Source: RZZS01 sp964491785
Lineage (GTDB): Bacteria > Pseudomonadota > Alphaproteobacteria > Micavibrionales > Micavibrionaceae
Assembly (NCBI GenBank): GCA_964491785.1
Contig: CAZBGS010000003.1
Span: 1 to 64,000, forward strand
Reading direction: 5' to 3'
Length of the DNA: 64,000 bases
Shown here: positions 57,913 through 64,000 of the stretch, one piece after another
How the letters are laid out: each line of letters opens with the position of its first letter
How positions within the stretch are numbered: the stretch's first letter is position 1
Notes under the pieces: generated by a model
Told to the model about the DNA's origin: nothing
Databases searched by the model: none
The model's input: the letters and a program-made list of their open reading frames with translations, nothing else
Program-made: the position numbers and the translations under genes

Positions 57913-58874
57913 CCGGCTACACGGGCCTTGAGCTGCTGCGGCTGCTGCTTGGGCATCCGCTGGTGGAAATCGGCTTTCTGACTTCCCGCCAGCATGAGGA
58001 CGCACCTCTTGGCGATGTCGCCACGCACCTCGCCCACCTGCCCATGCGCGTCACCAATACGCCGCATGAAAAGGTCGCAGTGGAAAGCGATGTCGTCTTC
58101 CTCTGCCTGCCGCACAAGACCACAGCGGAAATAGTCCCTTCGCTGATCGGCAAATGCCGCATCATCGATATGTCCGCCGATTTCCGCCTGGACGATCAGG
58201 ACTCCTACCGCAAATATTACGGCCAGCCCCACCCGTGCCCCGATCTGATAAAACGCTTCGTCTACGGCCTGCCGGAAATCTTCCGCGAGGAAATAAGAAC
58301 CGCCGAAAACATTGCCAACCCCGGATGCTTCGCCCTGCTGGCCCAGTTGCTGCTCCACCCGTTCCGGGGAAACATCGAGACCGCCCACATTACCGCGGTA
58401 ACCGGCTCCTCCGGCCTTGGCAGAAGCCCCGCCGAAGCGGGCCACCACCCTGTTCGCAACCACAATATGAAGGGCTACTCGATCAACGCGCACCGGCATA
58501 TACCGGAAATTATCCGCAGCGCCCGAATCGCCGAAGAACAACTTGATTTCGTTCCCGTCTCCGGGCCCTTCACCCGCGGCATCTTCGCCACCGCCTTTAT
58601 CAGACTGGAAAAAGAAATCGAGCCTCCCGGGCATTATTATTCCGGCCATCCCTTCATCCGCGAAGACGGGGAGGCGGCGCTCGCCAACGTTACCGGTTCC
58701 AACTTCGCCGACTTGAGCTTCTCGCACGGCCACGGCGGCAAGAGCGTAATAGCCCGCGGCGCCATCGACAACCTGATGAAAGGCGCATCAGGCACCGCCG
58801 TACAAAATATGAATCTGATGTTTGGCCTGAACGAAACGGAGGGACTGAATGCCTTCTCCCCGCTATACCCATAG
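57876..58874 (+). CDS. argC: N-acetyl-gamma-glutamyl-phosphate reductase
   Basis: 332 residues with the NADP-binding start ASIIGVTGYTGLELLRLL, the catalytic Cys at 151 in NIANPGCFALL, and TGSSGLGRSPAEAGHHPVRN with the late HRHIPEI. It reduces the acyl phosphate to the semialdehyde. The HHPxR element is also seen in LysY-type reductases that act on carrier-bound substrates, though no LysW-like carrier is present in the window. It overlaps the preceding P-loop gene; argB follows 38 bases later. Confidence 0.88.
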   Translation: MDGKFRASIIGVTGYTGLELLRLLLGHPLVEIGFLTSRQHEDAPLGDVATHLAHLPMRVTNTPHEKVAVESDVVFLCLPHKTTAEIVPSLIGKCRIIDMSADFRLDDQDSYRKYYGQPHPCPDLIKRFVYGLPEIFREEIRTAENIANPGCFALLAQLLLHPFRGNIETAHITAVTGSSGLGRSPAEAGHHPVRNHNMKGYSINAHRHIPEIIRSARIAEEQLDFVPVSGPFTRGIFATAFIRLEKEIEPPGHYYSGHPFIREDGEAALANVTGSNFADLSFSHGHGGKSVIARGAIDNLMKGASGTAVQNMNLMFGLNETEGLNAFSPLYP

Positions 58875-58912
58875 CCTTCCCCCCACCCCGAAGGAAGTGA
58901 AAGGGAAACACA

Positions 58913-59806
58913 ATGGTTAAAAAGAAAAAACTGCCTGATTTCGTCATGGATGCCTTTTACCGCAACCGGTTCAAGGACAGTTTCTTTATCGTCAAGGCTG
59001 GCGGCCAGTTGGTCGACGATCAGGAAGCCCTGTCCAATCTGCTGCGGAACATCAGGGAACTGACCTTTAACGGCACGAAGGTTCTGCTTGTTTTCGGCGG
59101 CGGCACAGTTACCGACAGGGAACTTGAGAACCGCGGCATCGAAGTGCGAAAACATCAGGGCCGCCGCATAACCGATGAAAAAACGCTTGAGGTAATGAAG
59201 GAAATCCTCGGCGGCAGATTAAGCCTGAAAGTATCGGCGGCCATGGCGGCCGAAGGCCTTGAAGGCCTTTCCCTCAACGCCGTACCCGCCGACTGGATGC
59301 ATGTCGAACTGCGCCCCAAAGAACCCGTGGATTTCGGCCTCGTGGGCGACATCAGGGAAGTCAGCAAACGCGCGGTCATGCGGCCTTTCCGCGTCGTCAA
59401 CTTCATCGCCTGCGCCTGCCTTGCCACCACCCGCGAAGGCATTACATGCAACATTAACGCCGATACCGTGGCCACGGAACTCGCCATCGGAACCGAAGCC
59501 CACAAGCTGGTCTTTCTCTCCGACGTCGATGGAGTTATCGTGGAAGGCCGGGTCGCCTCCACCCTCACCGACAGTGACATCCCCGTCCTCATCGAAAATG
59601 GCACCGCCAGGGGAGGCATGAGGGTAAAGCTTGAAAACTGCCTGCGCGCCCTCAATGCCGGAGTCCGCCGCATCCACCTTCTGAACGGCTTTCGCAAAGA
59701 CGCTTTGCTGAAGGAAATCTTCGAACCGGTAGGCCCCGGCACCATGGTACTTCGCCAAAGTGAAAAAGAACGCTATCTTAATGAAATAAAAATGGAAAAA
59801 AGATGA
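58913..59806 (+). CDS. argB: Acetylglutamate kinase-like protein, divergent
   Basis: 297 residues of the amino acid kinase family. The usual KxGG loop is FFIVKAGGQLV and the second Gly loop is LLVFGGGTVTD, followed by HQGRRITDEKTLEVM. The nucleotide region has TCNINADTVATELAIG and KLVFLSDVDGV. GTARGGMRVKLENC is close to the ArgB end. An N-terminal extension of about 20 residues is unusual. It should phosphorylate an N-acylated glutamate or similar. AAAGGGA precedes the start; the stop overlaps the next start (ATGA). Confidence 0.82.
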   Translation: MVKKKKLPDFVMDAFYRNRFKDSFFIVKAGGQLVDDQEALSNLLRNIRELTFNGTKVLLVFGGGTVTDRELENRGIEVRKHQGRRITDEKTLEVMKEILGGRLSLKVSAAMAAEGLEGLSLNAVPADWMHVELRPKEPVDFGLVGDIREVSKRAVMRPFRVVNFIACACLATTREGITCNINADTVATELAIGTEAHKLVFLSDVDGVIVEGRVASTLTDSDIPVLIENGTARGGMRVKLENCLRALNAGVRRIHLLNGFRKDALLKEIFEPVGPGTMVLRQSEKERYLNEIKMEKR

Positions 59807-60984
59807 ACAGGGAAGAAATCATCTCCCGCGGCGCTGCCGCAACCATGAAGACCTACCCTCTGCAACCGGTCGTCATCGAGCGTGGCGAGGGCGCTTATCT
59901 CTACGACACCGAAGGCAGGCGCTATCTGGATTTCACCTCCGGCATCGCCGTGAACTCGCTCGGCCACGCGCATCCGGCCTGCCTTGCCGCCGCCACGGAT
60001 CAGATGGCAAGACTCGGCCACATACCCAACTCCTACATGACCGAAAGCAAAATGCTTGCCGCCGAACTGCTGGTGAATAACAGCGGTCTCGACGAAGCCT
60101 TCTTCTGCAACTCTGGAACCGAGGCGGTTGAAGGCGCCCTCAAACTCGCCCGCAAATGGGCGAAGGAAACCAAAGGCCCTGACTGCATCGAAACCATAAG
60201 CTTCAAAGGCTCCTTCCATGGCCGAACCTTCGGAGCCATGAGCGTAACCAAGGGCAGCGGCGCGAACTCCGCCTACGACCCGCCGGTTCCCGGCACTAAA
60301 TTCGCCGAATTCAACAACATCGAAAGCGTCAGGGAACTTGCGACCGATAACACGGCCTGCATAATCGTCGAGCCTGTACAGGGCGAAAACGGCGTATACC
60401 CCGCCACCCCGGAATTCCTCCATGCCTTGAGAGATCTCTGCGACCGCCGGAACATCGCACTGATCCTCGACGAAATTCAGACCGGCATAGGCCGCACCGG
60501 CAAACTGTTTGCCTGCCAGAATTACGGCATCCGGCCCGATATCATGACCCTTGCCAAAGGCCTGGGCAACGGTTTCCCCACAGGAGCCGTTCTCGCCACC
60601 CGCAAGTTCTCCGGAGTTTTCACCCCCGGCGCTCACGGCTCGACTTTCGGAGGCGGCCCTCTGGCCACCCGCCTCGCGGCAACCGTTCTGACCGAAATTC
60701 TTAAACCGGGATTCCTCGAAAACGTAACCGCCATGGGCAAACTTCTTCAGGATGGACTCGTGAAACTGAAAGCCCGCAAAAACACCATCTCAGACGTCCG
60801 CGGCACCGGTTTGATGATCGGCATGGACATTACCCTGCCTCTTGGAGAAACTCTCGACAGATGCAGGGATCATGGACTTCTCCCCTGGAAATCCGGCACC
60901 TCGACGATACGGATTTTGCCCCCTCTCATTATCGGCAAAAACGAAGTTGATGAGGGGCTGGAAATACTTTCTCAAGTCCTGTAG
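59803..60984 (+). CDS. argD: Acetylornithine aminotransferase-family protein, copy 1
   Basis: 393 residues of class III PLP aminotransferase: YLDFTSGIAVNSLGHAHP, FFCNSGTEAVEGALKLAR, FHGRTFGAMSVT, LILDEIQTGIGRTG and the Schiff-base Lys in LAKGLGNGFPTGAV. It transfers the amino group to N-acetylglutamate semialdehyde in arginine synthesis. Start and stop are tightly packed in the operon. A second aminotransferase follows, so the two may divide arginine and another pathway. Confidence 0.9.
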   Translation: MNREEIISRGAAATMKTYPLQPVVIERGEGAYLYDTEGRRYLDFTSGIAVNSLGHAHPACLAAATDQMARLGHIPNSYMTESKMLAAELLVNNSGLDEAFFCNSGTEAVEGALKLARKWAKETKGPDCIETISFKGSFHGRTFGAMSVTKGSGANSAYDPPVPGTKFAEFNNIESVRELATDNTACIIVEPVQGENGVYPATPEFLHALRDLCDRRNIALILDEIQTGIGRTGKLFACQNYGIRPDIMTLAKGLGNGFPTGAVLATRKFSGVFTPGAHGSTFGGGPLATRLAATVLTEILKPGFLENVTAMGKLLQDGLVKLKARKNTISDVRGTGLMIGMDITLPLGETLDRCRDHGLLPWKSGTSTIRILPPLIIGKNEVDEGLEILSQVL

Positions 60985-60994
60985 GAGTAAAATT

Positions 60995-62197
60995 ATGGAC
61001 AGTTCATTTTTAAACAGGGCCAACGACCTTCTCGTAAACGTCTATTCTTTCTGGCCGGTTCAGTTCGTAAAAGGCGAAGGCTGCTTTCTCTTTGACACCG
61101 GCGGCAGGAAATACCTCGATTTCGGAGCCGGCATAGCGGTCAATCTTCTCGGCTACAATCACCCGGTCTTCACGAAGACTCTACAGGATCAGATCGCAAA
61201 ACTGCACCTTGGCCTGTGCTACGTCGCCGACCCTGTGCGCATCGAAGCGGCGCAGGCCCTGCTTGCAAGCGGAGAGGGGAAATTCGATCAGGCATTCTTC
61301 TGCTCCACCGGCGCTGAAGCCGTTGAAGGTGCTCTCAAGACCGCCCGCAAATGGGCGAAGGAAACCAAAAGACAGGATTGCACAGAAATCATCTATGCCA
61401 GGGATTCCTTCCATGGCCGCACGATGGGCGCTCTATCCGTAATTGGTCAGGAAGCCTACCGCAAGGACTTCGAACCCCTGCTTCCCGGAACGCACGAAGC
61501 CACCTTCAACGATCTCGCCTCTTTCGAGAAGCACGCCTCCGGCAAAACTTCCGCGATAATAATCGAACCGGTTCAGGGCGAGGGCGGCATTTATCCCGCC
61601 ACCGGCGAATTCATCACCGGCCTGAGGCGTCTTTGCGACCGGTTCGACATAGCCCTGATATTCGACGAGGTTCAATCCGGCATGGGACGCACAGGCGCCA
61701 CCTTCGCCTGGCAGCATTACGGCGTGGCCCCCGACCTTATCTGCCTTGCCAAAGGGCTCGGAGCTGGCTTTCCGGTCGGCGCGTTCATGGGCAGCCGCAA
61801 ATTTACGAGCCATATAACCCCCGGCTCCCACGGCTCCACCTACGGCGGAAACCCTCTTGCCTGCAAGGCGGCAAGCGTAGTCCTAGGCCAGCTGTCAACC
61901 CCCGGTTTCCTGCGAAACGTCAAGGAGACCGGCGAATATCTTAAAAACCGTCTTGAACAGATCGGCAGGGAAACAGGCTCGCTTGAAAACGTTCGCGGCC
62001 TGGGCCTGATGATTGCCGCCGATTATACCAAAGGCAAAGCCAAGGATCTTGCCATGCGACTGCTGGAAAACGGTCTGGTGGCCCTGACCTGCGGCCATAA
62101 CTCTTTACGCCTTGTTCCTCCCCTGATAATCGGCAGACAGGAGGTTGACATGGCAATGGAAATTCTGGGAAGAACATTAAAGGAGATCCACCCATGA
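60995..62197 (+). CDS. argD: Acetylornithine aminotransferase-family protein, copy 2
   Basis: 400 residues, paralogous to the preceding gene: YLDFGAGIAVNLLGYNHP, FFCSTGAEAVEGALKTAR, FHGRTMGALSVIGQ, LIFDEVQSGMGRTG, and Lys in CLAKGLGAGFPVGAF. The start ATG 60995 follows GTAGGAG; the frame open to 60842 lies inside the first copy. Two different ArgD-like enzymes in a row suggest separate substrates, for example ornithine and diaminopimelate precursors, but this is inference. The stop overlaps argF (ATGA). Confidence 0.88.
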   Translation: MDSSFLNRANDLLVNVYSFWPVQFVKGEGCFLFDTGGRKYLDFGAGIAVNLLGYNHPVFTKTLQDQIAKLHLGLCYVADPVRIEAAQALLASGEGKFDQAFFCSTGAEAVEGALKTARKWAKETKRQDCTEIIYARDSFHGRTMGALSVIGQEAYRKDFEPLLPGTHEATFNDLASFEKHASGKTSAIIIEPVQGEGGIYPATGEFITGLRRLCDRFDIALIFDEVQSGMGRTGATFAWQHYGVAPDLICLAKGLGAGFPVGAFMGSRKFTSHITPGSHGSTYGGNPLACKAASVVLGQLSTPGFLRNVKETGEYLKNRLEQIGRETGSLENVRGLGLMIAADYTKGKAKDLAMRLLENGLVALTCGHNSLRLVPPLIIGRQEVDMAMEILGRTLKEIHP

Positions 62198-63093
62198 TCC
62201 GACATTTTCTGGATCTGCCGGACATCCCTGCGGAGACCTTAAAGAATATTATGAAGGACGCCCACGGAATGAAGGCGGTAAAGTTTTCCCCGCCCCAGAT
62301 CTTCAACGGCCTGTCCCTTGCCATGGTATTCGACAAACGCTCGACCCGTACCAGGATGAGCTTCGAGGTTGCGATGAAACAGCTGGGCGGCCATACCATT
62401 GTCATGAATATGGACGAACTCCAGCTCTCCGGCGCCGAAAGCATAGAGGACACAGGCGCCGTACTCTCACGCTTCGTCGATGCGATAATGATCCGGATGA
62501 GCCGCCACGAAACGCTTGCCGAACTCTCAAGGCACACGACCATCCCCGTAATCAACGGCCTGACCGACTTCTCCCATCCCTGCCAGATCATGGCGGATAT
62601 AATGACTGCCGAGGAAAAACTGGGCACGATCGAGAACAGGAAAGTCGCATGGTTCGGCGACTTCAACAACGTCGCCAGAACCTGGGCCCAGGCGGCTTCG
62701 ATCTGGAACTTCGATCTTGTCTGCGCGGTACCGCCCGGCCTCAAATCGGGAAACGAGAACCACAAGCGGGTATCCTGCACCGTCGATCCTTTCGAAGCGG
62801 CGGTTCAGGCCGATATTATGGTCACCGATACATGGGTCTCTATGGGACAGGAAGGAAAGGACATTGAAAAATTCCTTCCCTATCAGGTAAACAGTAAACT
62901 TATGGGCTCGGCAAAAAAAGATGCTATCTTTATGCACTGTATGCCCATTCACCGTGGAGAAGAAGTAACAGAGGAAGTACTGGCCTCCAAAGCATGCGTT
63001 ATATACGACGAAGCCGAAAATCGCCTCCATGCTCAAAAAGCGATATTGGCATGGTGCCTGCAAGATGCGGGAGTGAAAGTTTCAGGAGCCTGA
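62194..63093 (+). CDS. argF: Ornithine carbamoyltransferase
   Basis: 299 residues: FDKRSTRTRMSFEVAMKQLG (carbamoyl-phosphate binding STRTR at 50-54), RMSRHETLAELSR, DFSHPCQIMADI (HPxQ), VWFGDFNNVART-type WFGDFNNVA and DTWVSMGQE with HCMPIHRGEEVT. This fits ornithine carbamoyltransferase more than the acetylornithine type, because the DxxxSMG and HCxPxHRG elements are those of OTCase. It ends the arg operon. Confidence 0.93.
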   Translation: MIRHFLDLPDIPAETLKNIMKDAHGMKAVKFSPPQIFNGLSLAMVFDKRSTRTRMSFEVAMKQLGGHTIVMNMDELQLSGAESIEDTGAVLSRFVDAIMIRMSRHETLAELSRHTTIPVINGLTDFSHPCQIMADIMTAEEKLGTIENRKVAWFGDFNNVARTWAQAASIWNFDLVCAVPPGLKSGNENHKRVSCTVDPFEAAVQADIMVTDTWVSMGQEGKDIEKFLPYQVNSKLMGSAKKDAIFMHCMPIHRGEEVTEEVLASKACVIYDEAENRLHAQKAILAWCLQDAGVKVSGA

Positions 63094-63126
63094 AACCTTA
63101 CGCCTGCAGCCTGACGAAAACAGGAT

Positions 63127-64000
63127 ATGATGTTTAACAGATTTGCACTCTCGGGAATGTCGATAAGGGCCAAATTGTTTGTCCTGGTATGTTCCCTGAT
63201 ATTGATCCTTGTTATTTCCGCCATGATATTGCGCGGGGTTCTCAGCGAGAATGTCCGACTAAACCAGGAACAATCCAAAATCATTCAGGTCTTGAGAGAA
63301 ATAACGATTCTCCGCAAGCATTTCAGCGATCTGCGATTTGTCTATAACAGCTTTCTCAATGACCCGTCCCCTGAGGGTATTGGCGAAATCAGAGATAATA
63401 TTAGAATGTTCGGCACTCATATAAAGGTGCTGGAAAAGTATGACCTGGAAGAAGTAAAAGAACTTGAGTTTTATCTCCAGCGCTTGGACGTAATAGCGCA
63501 GAAGATTTCCGTTCTGGACGATAGAGATGTCTGGTTCGACCATCCTCTATATGCTGACGCCAACAGCATTAAGATCACAATGGACGAGATATTCACGGCG
63601 ATTAAAGACCATTTTGAAGATATTCTTGAAAATATTTCCGAAGACACGCTTGAAAACGCGCGCTATTTGCAACAGGTGCCATTGCTGTTCCTGGTTGCCG
63701 GCATGCTTACCGTCCTGGTTGGCACTATTATTATTATAGTCGACATATTCCTACCGGTTGCCAAAATCAAAAGAGCAATGGCTTCGGCAGCCATCGACAC
63801 GGAACACGCCGACCAGTATGTTCTGGAAGTACATGAAACAGATGATGAAATCGCCGAAACTTCTCTTGAGCTCAACCATCTCCTTCGTGAAGTTTCCAGC
63901 GGCATAGAGCAAATTCGCGAAGCAGAACGAAGACTGCGCGAAACCGGAAAGTATCTTCAAGCCATCATGGACAACGTGGTCGACGGCCTGATAATTCTCG
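63127..64000 (+). CDS. PAS-containing membrane sensor, truncated by the window edge
   Basis: The first 291 codons. A short head, a membrane helix (KLFVLVCSLILILVISAMILRGV), a long coiled-coil extracytoplasmic domain (about residues 40-180), a second helix (LLFLVAGMLTVLVGTIIIIVDIF), a HAMP-like coiled coil, and the beginning of a PAS domain (YLQAIMDNVVDGLIIL) at the edge. It is probably a histidine kinase or a diguanylate-cyclase-type sensor; the output domain is out of view. The start is one of two adjacent ATGs (63127 or 63130) after AGGAT. Confidence 0.82.
   Translation, partial: MMFNRFALSGMSIRAKLFVLVCSLILILVISAMILRGVLSENVRLNQEQSKIIQVLREITILRKHFSDLRFVYNSFLNDPSPEGIGEIRDNIRMFGTHIKVLEKYDLEEVKELEFYLQRLDVIAQKISVLDDRDVWFDHPLYADANSIKITMDEIFTAIKDHFEDILENISEDTLENARYLQQVPLLFLVAGMLTVLVGTIIIIVDIFLPVAKIKRAMASAAIDTEHADQYVLEVHETDDEIAETSLELNHLLREVSSGIEQIREAERRLRETGKYLQAIMDNVVDGLIIL

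Overview
The window looks like chromosomal DNA of a free-living alphaproteobacterium. The evidence is an ECF15/EcfG-like sigma factor with many GGAAC-N16-18-GTT promoters, two-gene Ku/LigD end joining, an intracellular PHA depolymerase, CMP-KDO synthesis for LPS, and a complete ubiU/ubiV/ubiT set with ubiX and ubiD for ubiquinone synthesis. GC content is moderate and genes are dense. There is one tRNA, no rRNA, no CRISPR array and no prophage.

Layout. 1-163: N-terminus of a membrane sensor. 0.3-2.1 kb: a flavoprotein converging on an outer-membrane barrel. 2.3-7.4 kb: an envelope transport operon (small membrane protein, RND permease, LolA-like protein, outer-membrane barrel). 7.5-13.9 kb: ligD and ku, divergent from a phospholipase D-VTT fusion and an endonuclease/exonuclease/phosphatase. 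13.9-24.4 kb: a stress island of small lipoproteins and membrane proteins, DUF1269, DUF2795, SDR, CBS, lipid kinase, metallophosphoesterase and PRC-barrel-like genes, an OmpR-type regulator, the sigma factor and a short anti-sigma-like protein. Most of these carry an EcfG-type promoter, and one such promoter faces an apparent small RNA. 24.4-28.8 kb: phaZ, tRNA-Lys and a subtilisin-type secreted protease. 28.8-33.4 kb: ubiX, a GIY-YIG gene inside palindromic repeats, ubiD, ubiT, an inverted and internally deleted copy of the GIY-YIG unit, and ubiU. 33.4-38.2 kb: HAD, EAL, pyrD and dinB. 38.3-42.6 kb: two tandem paralogue pairs (TerB-like, RMD1-like) and ubiV. 42.8-47.9 kb: yejA, a CoiA-like protein, kdsB, a histidine phosphatase and a MIF-like protein. 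48.0-52.3 kb: an operon of three very large prepilin-like proteins. 52.4-54.5 kb: yejB and yejE. 54.7-63.1 kb: an unknown protein, then an arginine-related cluster (M20 hydrolase, P-loop protein, argC, argB, two argD-like genes, argF). 63.1 kb to the end: the start of a PAS sensor.

How it fits together. From 10.9 to 24.1 kb the sequence reads as a general-stress regulon: DNA end repair, envelope remodelling, small lipoproteins, the sigma factor and a candidate regulatory RNA share one promoter type. The best candidates for something undescribed are that regulon with its RNA, the GIY-YIG/palindrome unit with its deletion derivative, and the operon of giant minor-pilin-like proteins that carry tail-fibre-like motifs and Trp/Cys repeats.
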